Shown in pieces: positions 26,319 through 35,000 of a stretch of DNA of 63,146 nt. The stretch comes from Aedoeadaptatus coxii. GTDB lineage: Bacteria; Bacillota; Clostridia; Tissierellales; Peptoniphilaceae. The notes below the pieces were generated by a model. It saw only the letters and a list, made by a program, of their open reading frames with translations. It made no database searches and was not told where the DNA came from. The first letter of the stretch is position 1; each line of letters starts with the position of its first letter. The position numbers and the translations under genes were made by a program. The DNA is taken from the NCBI RefSeq assembly GCF_903819215.1, contig NZ_CAIJCT010000004.1. One strand, written 5' to 3'.

Positions 26319-26714
26319 ATGGCTAAACAATCTAGAGCTACGCGCTCCAAAAAAAGAGTGCGCAAGAATATCGAAAAAGGACAAGCGCATATCGCTTCTT
26401 CCTTTAACAATACCATGGTGACCTTAACCGATCCCAACGGCAACGTGATCTCCTGGTCCAGTGCCGGACAATTAGGTTTTAAAGGCTCCAGAAAATCGAC
26501 CCCGTTTGCAGCACAAGAAGCGGCACAAGAAGCTGCTGCTAAAGCAAAAGAACACGGATTAAAAAGCGTCGAAGTATTTGTAAAAGGCCCGGGTAGCGGA
26601 CGCGAAGCTGCTATTCGTTCCTTACAAGCATCCGGTTTGGAAGTTACGATGATTAAAGACGTAACACCCATTCCTCACAACGGCTGCCGTCCGCCGAAAC
26701 GTCGTAGAGTCTAA
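26319..26714 (+). CDS. rpsK: 30S ribosomal protein S11
   Basis: S11 is a platform protein near the mRNA exit. AHIASSFNNTMVTLTDPNGNVISWSSAGQLGFKGSRKSTPFAAQ and the terminal DVTPIPHNGCRPPKRRRV are near invariant; 131 residues. rpsD, commonly next in Clostridia, is not here; rpoA follows after 64 bp. Confidence 0.97.
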   Translation: MAKQSRATRSKKRVRKNIEKGQAHIASSFNNTMVTLTDPNGNVISWSSAGQLGFKGSRKSTPFAAQEAAQEAAAKAKEHGLKSVEVFVKGPGSGREAAIRSLQASGLEVTMIKDVTPIPHNGCRPPKRRRV

Positions 26715-26720
26715 CTCTTG

Positions 26721-26737
26721 AACAGATTACCTGTTCA
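26721..26737 (+). other. Small hairpin between rpsK and rpoA
   Basis: GAACAG-ATTAC-CTGTTC forms a 6-bp stem with a 5-base loop in the 64-bp gap. No T run follows, so it is not an intrinsic terminator. It might mark a processing point or the place from which rpsD was lost. Confidence 0.4.
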
Positions 26738-26778
26738 CTTGAACGTCTCCACCTTTCACCAATAGGAGGGCGCATAAC

Positions 26779-27726
26779 ATGATTGAAATTGAAAAGCCTA
26801 GTATCGTAGCTGAACATGTATCTGACGACGGCAATAAGGGAAGATTTGTTGTAGAACCCCTGGAAAACGGATACGGGATCACATTGGGCAACTCGCTCAG
26901 ACGCGTACTGCTCTCCTCACTTCCCGGTTGCGCCGTATCTTTCGTCAACATTCGCGGCGTCGAACACGAATTTAGCGTGATCGAAGGCGTCTTGGAAGAC
27001 GTCCCCGAAATCATCCTTAACATTAAAGGCATCGTGTTCACAAGTGATCAAGACGAACCCGTACGCTTAAGCGTAGAGAAAAAAGGTGCAGGTGAACTTA
27101 CCGCCGGCGACATCGAAGTTCCCGCCGGAGTTACCATCGTCAACCCCGATCACCACCTCGCCACACTTAATGCGGATGCTGACTTCTACATGGAGCTTGT
27201 CATCGAACGAGGCAGAGGATACGAACCGAGTGAACTTAAAAAAGACGAGATCACAGAAATCGGTATTATTCCCGTAGACAGTAACTACACCCCGATTCGT
27301 TCCGTAAATTGGAATGTAGAAAATACTCGCGTCGGCTTAAGAACCGACTACGATCGTTTGACGCTGGACGTCGAAACCGACGGATCCATGCCTGCCGATG
27401 AAGCCACATCCCTTGCGGCGAAGGTACTCATGGAACACTTGGACTTATTCGTATCCATGACCGCTGAGGTCAACGATATGGACATTATGGTTGAAAAACC
27501 CGAAGGCAAAAAAGAAAAAGTCCTTGAAATGACCGTCGAAGAATTAGATCTGTCCGTTAGAAGCTTTAACTGCTTGAAACGGGCGGGTATCAATACCGTC
27601 GACGAGCTCACAGATAAAACAGAAGACGAAATGATGAAAGTGAGAAACCTGGGGAAAAAGAGCCTAGAAGAAGTGCAAGAAAAACTTGCTGAACTCGGCC
27701 TTTCTCTCAAGGAAAACGAAGAATAA
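26779..27726 (+). CDS. rpoA: RNA polymerase subunit alpha
   Basis: The alpha dimer nucleates RNA polymerase assembly and binds UP elements and activators. The N-terminal domain has VEPLENGYGITLGNSLRRVLLSSLPG and the C-terminal domain, after a linker near residue 235, has ELDLSVRSFNCLKRAGINTVDEL and RNLGKKSLEEVQEKL. Length 315. An AGGAGGG site precedes the ATG. Confidence 0.98.
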   Translation: MIEIEKPSIVAEHVSDDGNKGRFVVEPLENGYGITLGNSLRRVLLSSLPGCAVSFVNIRGVEHEFSVIEGVLEDVPEIILNIKGIVFTSDQDEPVRLSVEKKGAGELTAGDIEVPAGVTIVNPDHHLATLNADADFYMELVIERGRGYEPSELKKDEITEIGIIPVDSNYTPIRSVNWNVENTRVGLRTDYDRLTLDVETDGSMPADEATSLAAKVLMEHLDLFVSMTAEVNDMDIMVEKPEGKKEKVLEMTVEELDLSVRSFNCLKRAGINTVDELTDKTEDEMMKVRNLGKKSLEEVQEKLAELGLSLKENEE

Positions 27727-27740
27727 AGGAGGAAACCATT

Positions 27741-28082
27741 GTGGCACAGCTTAGAAAATTAGGTCGTCCCACGCCGCATAGACGGGCTATGTTAAGAAAC
27801 TTAACCACCGATCTATTACGTGAAGGCCGTATTGAAACCACAGTGACCCGTGCAAAAGAAACCAAACGCATGGCTGAAAAGATGATCACCCTCGGCAAAC
27901 GAGGCGATCTTCACGCAAGACGCCAAGCATTGGCTTACATCTTCGACGAAACCGTTGTTACGAAACTCTTCGAAGAAATTGCACCGAACTACGCCGAACG
28001 TCAAGGCGGCTATACGCGTATCCTCAAAATGGGACCGCGTAGAGGCGATGGCGCTGAAATGGCGATTATCGAATTAGTATAA
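27741..28082 (+). CDS. rplQ: 50S ribosomal protein L17
   Basis: L17 sits near the tunnel exit. RKLGRPTPHRRAMLRNLTTDLLREGRIETTVTRAKETKRMAEKMITLGKRGDLHARRQAL is the family signature; 113 residues. Start is GTG 27741 after AAAGGAGGAAACCATT. It is the last gene of the ribosomal block, which is closed by two hairpins. Confidence 0.97.
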   Translation: MAQLRKLGRPTPHRRAMLRNLTTDLLREGRIETTVTRAKETKRMAEKMITLGKRGDLHARRQALAYIFDETVVTKLFEEIAPNYAERQGGYTRILKMGPRRGDGAEMAIIELV

Positions 28083-28083
28083 A

Positions 28084-28139
28084 AGCCGGGGACACTCCGG
28101 CTACATAAAAAGCATCTCCGAGAAAGGAGATGCTTTTTT
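28084..28139 (+). terminator. Hairpin plus intrinsic terminator ending the ribosomal block
   Basis: A first hairpin (AGCCGG...CCGGCT, 28084-28102) is followed by a strong terminator, AAAAGCATCTCC (28107-28118) pairing with GGAGATGCTTTT (28125-28136) and running into T residues. Confidence 0.88.
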
Positions 28140-28276
28140 GGTGGAAACAAAAGCCCCGGGGCGAAAGAAAAACAATAGCAGCTCGGGCAGAACCAAATGA
28201 CATAGACTAAAATACGTTCAACACCTTCCAAAAGATAAAACGATAAAAGGTGAAAAGACAGATTTTTTTAAGAAAC

Positions 28277-28287
28277 TATAATATAAT
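28277..28287 (+). promoter_or_regulatory. Probable -10 region of the potassium channel gene
   Basis: Two overlapping TATAAT hexamers (28277-28282 and 28282-28287) lie about 20 bp before the ATG. I see no convincing -35. AGGAGAGAC serves as ribosome binding site. Confidence 0.4.
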
Positions 28288-28307
28288 CAAGGTATAAGGA
28301 GAGACAT

Positions 28308-29315
28308 ATGGAAGAAAAAAGAAAACTCAAACTCATTCTTTACGCCTTTGCATTTCTGCTGATTATCGGCATAATAGGTTTCAAATTCTTACTGCAGGTC
28401 GATTGGGTAGATGCCTTCTACATGACCGTCATTACCATCTCCACCGTCGGCTTTGGCGAAATCGGCACCACGAGCAACGCATCCGAACTCTTTTCGGTGC
28501 TAATGATCTTTCTCGGAGTGGGCATTGTGGGCTACGCATTTACCACCGTCGTGGCCATGTTCGTGGAAGGAAAAGTAGCGGATTATTGGAAGGGAAGTAA
28601 AATGAATAAAAAAATAGACGCATTAAACAATCACTACATTATTTGCGGATCCGGCGAGACGGCGGAAGTCATCATCGACAAATTTATCCACGAGCAATTA
28701 GATTTCGTCGTCATCACCGACAAGCGGGAAGACCTGGCCGATTACAGCCATCACGACATTTTAGTGGTGGAAGGCCACGCTACCGAAGAAAACGTACTGG
28801 AACATGCAGGGGTCGAAAGAGCAAAAGGCCTTATCGCCACACTGGACACGGAAGTGGACAACATCGTCACCGTCCTCACCGCTCGAAACCTGAACGACAA
28901 CATCTACATCATCGCCAATGCCACTACTAAATCGGGAAGCGACAAACTGCTGAAAGTCGGCGCCGATAAAACATTATCTGCTGTGGAAATCAGCGGCAAG
29001 CGCATGGCGTCCCTCATGATTAAACCCAATATCATGTCCTTCCTCGACGTGGTGACGAGAATCGGCGATATAGAGCTGGATCTGGAAGAAGTCGTCGTCA
29101 TGGACGGATCCTATTTACAAAATAAAAACCTTATCGAAGCGGAAATACCGCGAAAAACCGGCCTAACCGTTTTGGCGATTAAAAAAATCGCAGACGGCAA
29201 GATGCTGTTCAACCCGCCGGTAGATTACACCTTTAACATCGGCGATGTACTGATCGTTCTCGGAAGAGAAGAACAGGTGGATAAATTACGTCACTTAGGT
29301 GATGAAATAAAATAA
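28308..29315 (+). CDS. TrkA-type two-helix potassium channel
   Basis: This is a MthK-like K+ channel. Residues ~7-28 and ~65-90 are membrane helices around a pore loop whose filter reads TISTVGFGEIG. A RCK module follows: the Rossmann nucleotide-binding TrkA_N domain (NHYIICGSGETAEVIIDKF near residue 106) and a C-terminal TrkA_C domain from about residue 250. Ligand (Ca2+, ATP or c-di-AMP) cannot be told from sequence; the c-di-AMP phosphodiesterase gdpP is 10 kb away. Monocistronic; 335 residues. Confidence 0.88.
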   Translation: MEEKRKLKLILYAFAFLLIIGIIGFKFLLQVDWVDAFYMTVITISTVGFGEIGTTSNASELFSVLMIFLGVGIVGYAFTTVVAMFVEGKVADYWKGSKMNKKIDALNNHYIICGSGETAEVIIDKFIHEQLDFVVITDKREDLADYSHHDILVVEGHATEENVLEHAGVERAKGLIATLDTEVDNIVTVLTARNLNDNIYIIANATTKSGSDKLLKVGADKTLSAVEISGKRMASLMIKPNIMSFLDVVTRIGDIELDLEEVVVMDGSYLQNKNLIEAEIPRKTGLTVLAIKKIADGKMLFNPPVDYTFNIGDVLIVLGREEQVDKLRHLGDEIK

Positions 29316-29350
29316 AGAGGATGGAGCTACAAACTCCCTCCTCTTTTTAA
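29316..29350 (+). terminator. Intrinsic terminator after the channel gene
   Basis: AGAGGATGGAG (29316-29326) pairs with CTCCCTCCTCT (29334-29344) with one mismatch, followed by TTTTT. It overlaps the channel's last bases only slightly. Confidence 0.75.
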
Positions 29351-29422
29351 ATTTGGCTGACACAGGAACTTGCGAACGCATTTTCGATTGGGTTATGGAA
29401 GATACTCAAAATAAAAGACAAT

Positions 29423-29455
29423 AAAAAAATCTGCAGCCCGTTGGCTACAGATTTT
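29423..29455 (-). terminator. Intrinsic terminator of the EamA gene, containing its stop codon
   Basis: On the minus strand AAAATCTGTAGCC pairs with GGCTGCAGATTTT around a 4-base loop and runs into T residues. The EamA TAG stop lies inside the stem, as for folA. Confidence 0.8.
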
Positions 29456-30374
29456 CGCGCACTCTTTCTCGGAGCGGTTTTCGTTTGATCGGTTTTTGTT
29501 TTTCCGGGAAGGATATGATGAGCACGGCAACGAGAATAAGAGCCATGCCTAAAAAGTCGGTTCCGGAAAAGGACAGGCCGTAAATAAATACGGCGACGAT
29601 GGTGGAGAACACGGCCTCCATCAGGTTAAACACACTGGAAAGGGTGGGGCCCGTTAAATGAGCGCCTTCCAGGAAGAGCCAGAAGGGAATGAGCGTGCCG
29701 CCGATGACGCAGTAGGCCACGGAGGCGATGGACTGAAGATCCCACACGGCCGCACCGTAATCGGGCCGCGCAACCAGCGCCAATACCACACCGCCGAGGA
29801 GCATGGACGGCCCCATAATTTCCATAGAGCGATAGGTCTTCGAAAGCCCTGTGGGCGCGACATTAAAATTCATAAAGCCCACGGCGGAAAGAGCACCCCA
29901 GAATAGGGTTTCCTTGCTGATTTTTAAACTGTGAATATCGCCGCCGGTGACCATTAAGAAAAGTCCGGCACTACATATGGCGAGGGCGGGATAGATCTTA
30001 AACTTCGGCGGCGTCTTTGTTTGGATCGCCACGACGGCGACGATAAGAAAGAGCCCGCCGTATTCCATGAGCGTTGCCGTCGGCGCATTGGCAGTGGCGA
30101 CGGAGCAGAAGTAGCTGAATTGCATAAGAGTAAGCCCACCGAGAGAATAGAGGAGAAAGCTCGGAATATTTTCCCGTTTTCTGACGACGCGGAAGGCGTA
30201 GCGGCCGCTTCGCTTTAAATCCAGGAGAAAAACGAAAATGCCCACGGCAATGAGACGAACGGAAACCAGAATTTCGGGGGTAAAGTTTTTATGTTGAAAA
30301 ATAAAACCGCCTACATTTCCGTTAAAAGCCCACAATAAAGCCGCTGAGGCTATAAGTAAAAAGCCTTTTAGCAT
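29445..30374 (-). CDS. EamA-family (DMT) transporter
   Basis: This is a ten-helix drug/metabolite transporter superfamily protein of about 309 residues with two EamA repeats, the first starting GFLLIASAALLWAFNGNVGGF and the second near FWGALSAVGFMNF. Substrates in this family range from amino acids to nucleotides and drugs and cannot be predicted here. I start at ATG 30374, which has GAAGGGAGTGG upstream, rather than 66 bases earlier. The C-terminus is basic (KQKPIKRKPLRERVREN). It is a single minus-strand gene between plus-strand units. Confidence 0.85.
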   Translation of the reverse strand: MLKGFLLIASAALLWAFNGNVGGFIFQHKNFTPEILVSVRLIAVGIFVFLLDLKRSGRYAFRVVRKRENIPSFLLYSLGGLTLMQFSYFCSVATANAPTATLMEYGGLFLIVAVVAIQTKTPPKFKIYPALAICSAGLFLMVTGGDIHSLKISKETLFWGALSAVGFMNFNVAPTGLSKTYRSMEIMGPSMLLGGVVLALVARPDYGAAVWDLQSIASVAYCVIGGTLIPFWLFLEGAHLTGPTLSSVFNLMEAVFSTIVAVFIYGLSFSGTDFLGMALILVAVLIISFPEKQKPIKRKPLRERVRENL

Positions 30375-30608
30375 AAACCACTCCCTTCTCGTTATGCACA
30401 TACGTTTTGTATCATAAAAATAGCGATGCGCAGGGCGCACCGAATGCTTCTACCATTATTATGGGGTCGGAGAGAGGTTAAAGTCAAGGGGAATCATGGG
30501 GAAATACCGTGAAAATGAAAGAAAGAACGAAGTTTTTCTATCCATAATACATGAGTGATTATTAACAAACGGAACGGCGTGAGAATCGGCGAGAACCGCC
30601 ATTTTTCC

Positions 30609-30637
30609 TTGACAAGAAAACCTATAGAACTTATAAT
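30609..30637 (+). promoter_or_regulatory. Promoter of rpsF-ssb-rpsR
   Basis: TTGACA (30609-30614), 17-bp spacer, TATAAT (30632-30637): a consensus sigma-A promoter 61 bp before rpsF. The stretch from 30375 to 30608 holds no gene I can support. Confidence 0.9.
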
Positions 30638-30698
30638 GGTTCAGATAGGTATCCTTGCTCGTCAATCGAGCCGTCAGTCCACAAGGAGGTGACAGACA

Positions 30699-30983
30699 AT
30701 GAACAATTACGAAGTAATCCTTATGTTCTATCCCGATGTTGAATCTGAAAGACGTGAAAAACAATACGATCGTCTTAAAAAGATTATCGCCGATCACGGT
30801 ACGATCAAATCGGAAGATGAATGGGGCACCCGTAAACTCGCTTACGAAATCGAAGATTACAAAGAAGCTTTCTACACACTCGTCGAATTCCAAGCTGAGC
30901 CGGAAGCCATTAAAGAATTCAGCCGTATCGCAGGTATCTCGGATACCGTTATGCGTCACATGGTCGTTCGCGTAGATGAATAA
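30699..30983 (+). CDS. rpsF: 30S ribosomal protein S6
   Basis: S6 forms a heterodimer with S18 on the 30S platform. NNYEVILMFYPDVESERREKQYDRLKKIIADHG and WGTRKLAYEIEDYKEAFYTLVEFQAEPEAIKEFSRIAGISDTVMRHMVVR match the family; 94 residues. The three-gene order rpsF-ssb-rpsR is widely conserved in Firmicutes. Confidence 0.97.
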   Translation: MNNYEVILMFYPDVESERREKQYDRLKKIIADHGTIKSEDEWGTRKLAYEIEDYKEAFYTLVEFQAEPEAIKEFSRIAGISDTVMRHMVVRVDE

Positions 30984-31003
30984 TAAACGGGATTGGTGAT
31001 ATC

Positions 31004-31510
31004 GTGAATTTAGTTGTACTTTATGGAAGATTGACTCGAGATCCGGAACTCCGCTACAGCCAAAACGGCACGGCAAACACATTTGCCACCATCGCCGTAG
31101 ACCGTGGTTTGAGTAAGGAAAAAAGACAGGAAGCGGAAGCTAACGGCCAACCGACAGCGGATTTTATAAGCATTAAAGCTTTCGGAAAAACGGCCGAATT
31201 ATTGAGCAATTACTTTCACAAGGGTAATCGGATTGCAATTGAAGGCAGGATCAGCACCGGAAGCTATGAAAAAAATGGCGAACGGGTTTTCACAACCGAC
31301 GTTGTCGTAAACCGCGTCCATTTTATCGAATCGGCTAAAGAATCAGGCAATATGGGTGCTAATCCGGGCGGCGCAGGCTTTAACGCTCCGCCCACCAACA
31401 TGGCTTATCAACCTGCAAATTCCGGGAATAACCCGAACGCCGGCGGCTTCGGTCCGAAGTCTGACGACGAGGGATATTATCCCATCGACAACAATGATAT
31501 CCCATTTTAA
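31004..31510 (+). CDS. ssb: Single-stranded DNA-binding protein
   Basis: SSB coats single-stranded DNA in replication and repair. The OB fold (NLVVLYGRLTRDPELRYSQNGTANTFATIAVDR ... FISIKAFGKTAELLSNYFHKGNRIAIEGRISTGSYE) fills residues 1-110, followed by a glycine/asparagine-rich linker and the acidic tip DNNDIPF that recruits partner proteins. The start is GTG 31004. 168 residues. Confidence 0.96.
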   Translation: MNLVVLYGRLTRDPELRYSQNGTANTFATIAVDRGLSKEKRQEAEANGQPTADFISIKAFGKTAELLSNYFHKGNRIAIEGRISTGSYEKNGERVFTTDVVVNRVHFIESAKESGNMGANPGGAGFNAPPTNMAYQPANSGNNPNAGGFGPKSDDEGYYPIDNNDIPF

Positions 31511-31531
31511 CTTCAGTTAAGGGGTGAGAAT

Positions 31532-31756
31532 ATGCAAAGAAGATTTCGTTCCAGAAAAAAAGTCTGCATTTACTGCGCAGATAAAGATAAAAAGATCGAT
31601 TACAAAGATACACAAACGTTAAAGCGTTTTATTTCCGATCGCGGAAAGATTTTACCGAGACGTGTTACCGGCGCTTGCGCTAAACACCAACGTAAAATTA
31701 CCACTGCCGTAAAACGTGCGCGTCAAGTTGCACTTTTACCTTACAGTGCCGACTAA
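31532..31756 (+). CDS. rpsR: 30S ribosomal protein S18
   Basis: S18 pairs with S6. The 74-residue product has RKKVCIYCADKDKKIDYKDTQTLKRFISDRGKILPRRVTGACAKHQRKITTAVKRARQVALLPY. Three cysteines (CIYC and GAC) are consistent with the zinc-binding form. A terminator follows at once. Confidence 0.97.
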   Translation: MQRRFRSRKKVCIYCADKDKKIDYKDTQTLKRFISDRGKILPRRVTGACAKHQRKITTAVKRARQVALLPYSAD

Positions 31757-31763
31757 TCGGAGA

Positions 31764-31789
31764 GGCTCCCTACATGGGGAGCCTTTTTT
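31764..31789 (+). terminator. Intrinsic terminator after rpsR
   Basis: GGCTCCC and GGGGAGCC pair across a short loop and are followed by TTTTTT. Confidence 0.85.
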
Positions 31790-31977
31790 GTTGAATAAAT
31801 TCGGCGAAGCAGTGAAAGAATTTTATAAAATTGTGTCAACTTTATGAAACTTTCATAACATTCGATCCGCTGTTAACCCAGGGAATAGGGGATATAAACA
31901 TTGAAAAGAAGCCATTTTCAGTTCCGTAACGACAAAAAAGTAAACCGTGGTTAATTAAAAAAACAGAAAGTTCTTTC

Positions 31978-32031
31978 TTGACGGCAATAAAATTTTTGGC
32001 TATTCTATAGACGATAAAAGTTATCATTATC
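31978..32031 (+). promoter_or_regulatory. Promoter with a Fur box for the SLH surface protein
   Basis: TTGACG (31978-31983), a 17-bp spacer and TATTCT (32001-32006) form the promoter. Directly downstream, 32013-32031 matches the classical 19-bp Fur box at 16 of 19 positions (GATAA at one end, TTATCATTATC at the other, three mismatches in the middle). Its place at the expected transcription start predicts repression by iron-loaded Fur. The remaining gap from 31790 to 31977 is AT-rich and shows no gene. Confidence 0.75.
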
Positions 32032-32090
32032 AAATAAAAAGTGTTTTTGCTCTCGACTCTTAAAGAGTCAATTTATAACAGGAGGATTGA

Positions 32091-35000
32091 ATGAAAGGAA
32101 AAATGAGAGGTAAACGTCAAATAAGTTTGGCCATGGCACTCATGACCATTTTGGGATCGAGTCAACCGATTTTTGCATTTACACCGGCAAAGGAGGATAC
32201 AAAACAAGCGATTATCCGAAAGGCGGATGAGATCTTAAAGAATCAGTCGATTCAAAAACATCTCCTCGGCACCGATTACTTAGCACCGAAACATAACTCT
32301 ACTTATACGCCGGGCATCGACCTGGGTGACTACGAAGATGTGGAAGGCAAGGGAAAGCTTTACGGCAAAGATTCCTATATTCTAACGCCGGACCAAATTA
32401 TTGAAACGCCGTGGTACGAAATTTATAATTTGGTGGCTCGCGCTAAAGAAAGTGTAAATAGCTTAGATGAAGCGAAAGCACAACGTTTACTCGGCGAGTT
32501 GGATACGATTTTACAAATCTATGCCTTAAACAGTGATACGAAGCTAAAAGAGGACGGCGACTATCAAGGCAAGTACAAGCTTGTCGACGTTCAATTAGTG
32601 GGCAGTGACGGGCAAACGAATGTTTACAAAGATCTAGGTACGGAAAAAGTGGATGCGAAGGGTCTTTTCCAAGAAATGGAAGTGACCAAATGGGGCAATG
32701 AGTTGGAAGTGCTTTTTGTTGCCAATAAAGATAAAGTATCTAAAATCAACAGTATGGTAATGAAGAACGTAGCGGGAAAAGAAATTCGCGTTTCCCTTGG
32801 CTCGGCGACACAAGATCCGACAAAGACAAACTTAGTCGCCATCCCCATCCCCGCAGAATTAGACGGATCGCAACTCGTTGTCGAAAGCATGAGCTATGTT
32901 GACAATCAAGGTGCTACGAAGCAAACGGGTACGTTCGGTATTAAAATTGACTACAATACCATGCGTAAATCAGCGGACAATTACAGCCGTTACGAGAAAA
33001 AGACCAAGGCGAGAATTAAATATTGGATTAAGCGCGGCGAAATTTTAATCGGTAAGTATTTAGATGCCGATGTGCCAAAGGATCAGGAACGGATTAAAAC
33101 GGTGCGGGAAAGCATTGAAAAGCTTAACCAATTGCGTAATTCCGAGAAACCGTCGATGACGGAGGCTTTAAACATCGCTCAGCCGATTTACGAAATCGAA
33201 AATACCTTTACCTTGCTTGAAATTTTAAATGAGCGTATTCATGAAGCCATGGACGACTTAGATTCCGGTACGATCTACAATGACAAGAAGTATACCAAGG
33301 AAAGTTTGGAAGCTTTTAGAAAGTATCTCGAGAAAACGGAACAAAAAGCAGGCGACATGGATGTGCCGGAACTGGTGTCCAAGATCAGTGAGGTGCAAAC
33401 AGCCAGCCAAAATAATCTTCTGAAATACAATACGGAAGCCTTGCAAAAGCTTGTAAACAAGGCGGACAAGTATGAAGAAAAATACTATGAAGAAGAATCC
33501 TTTGCCCAGTTTAAGCTCGTAAAGATTCAAGCGAAAAAGTGGGTTGAAGATAATGCAAAGTTTTCGCCGAGTTTAGATGAAACATCGGATCATATAAAGG
33601 CATTAGAGCAGGCGATCAATGCATTGCAAGCGAAACCCGGCGTGCAACCGCCTGAAATTAAAGAGGATGAGCCGAACAAGCAGGGAAAAACAATGTATGC
33701 GATTCCCGTCACTTGCAATGATCCTGCAATCCAAAGGTGTTTGGCAGGCCCTGTAAAATACATTCCCTCGGAAAAGAAATACATTTTCTCCTTTAAGAAA
33801 GATGGGGATAATTTTGTCAATGAAGCGACTGCAAATACATCAGATTACTCAAACAAAACAGGGAAGGTAATCGAAACTCTTGGAGAAGATAGCGGATATA
33901 AAATAGCCAAGACCATTGAGTTTGTCGATCCGGAGACCAGCCTTGGCTTCTATGCGAATATAAAATACTATGATGAGAATAGTATGGGCATACAAAACAA
34001 AGATTTCGTCAAGTTCACCCTAGATATGGACAAGAAGCAGTTAATCGGTGGCGAGGAAGACAAGCCGTCCACCGAGCCTTATGATGTTACCATCGAGTAT
34101 CAAAACCAAAATGGCGCCGGCAAGACCCATATGGAACGCTTGGTATCGGAAAAAGCCAAGTATGATCCGGTACAAAAGACCCTTACTTTCTACGCTAATC
34201 CTGAAATGGACGGCAAAAAAGTAAAGTCTTACCTTGAAAATATTAATTACGCTCCGAAGGGGAGGTATATACCGGCGGATATTACGAAGAAAGTAGAATA
34301 TGGTTTAGTATCCGAAAAGGCGGATAAGGATGGAATAGCTGCTGAAAAAGCGGATGTTCCCATGGCATTTGTCTTAAAGTATGACATGGATTCAAAAGAT
34401 AAAATCGTCGTCAATACCGATGTGGTCATTGGTCATAGCGACAAGAAAACGCAAAAAACCGGCGATACCATCTGGCTCTATGTCAAGGGCGGAAAGGTTA
34501 AGACGACGAAAGAAGAATTGAAAGAATTGCAACTGGCGTTGCAAAACCGCATCAGTGATTTAAAAACCAATCACGCCATGGTTTCTAAAATTCTTCCCGA
34601 AGAAATCGACGTCTTCGACCACGCAGAGCACAGTGGCAGCGATAAAAATGTCGTTACGAAGATTGTTACGAAGAAAGTAAAAATTAACGACGCTATAAAA
34701 GAGGCACTCGGCCGCGCAGAAGTAGTGGATACGAAAGATCCCGAAAAGATCAAAGCGTGCATAAAGGAATTAGATGATCTCTCCCTTTCAATTTTGCCTT
34801 GGGTCAGCTTTATAAATGCAGTGGACGGCGAATCGCAAAATCTTGAAAAGTATAAGGCGGACACCCATTTCATCCCATCGACAGTGACTGAAGCGGAAAG
34901 CAAATGGAAAGAGATTAAAGAAAAAACCACGGCGACCATTACCCGCGAGGATATTCGCACCTATTCCCAAACCCTTACTTCTCTCTATGACGGCTTGCGC

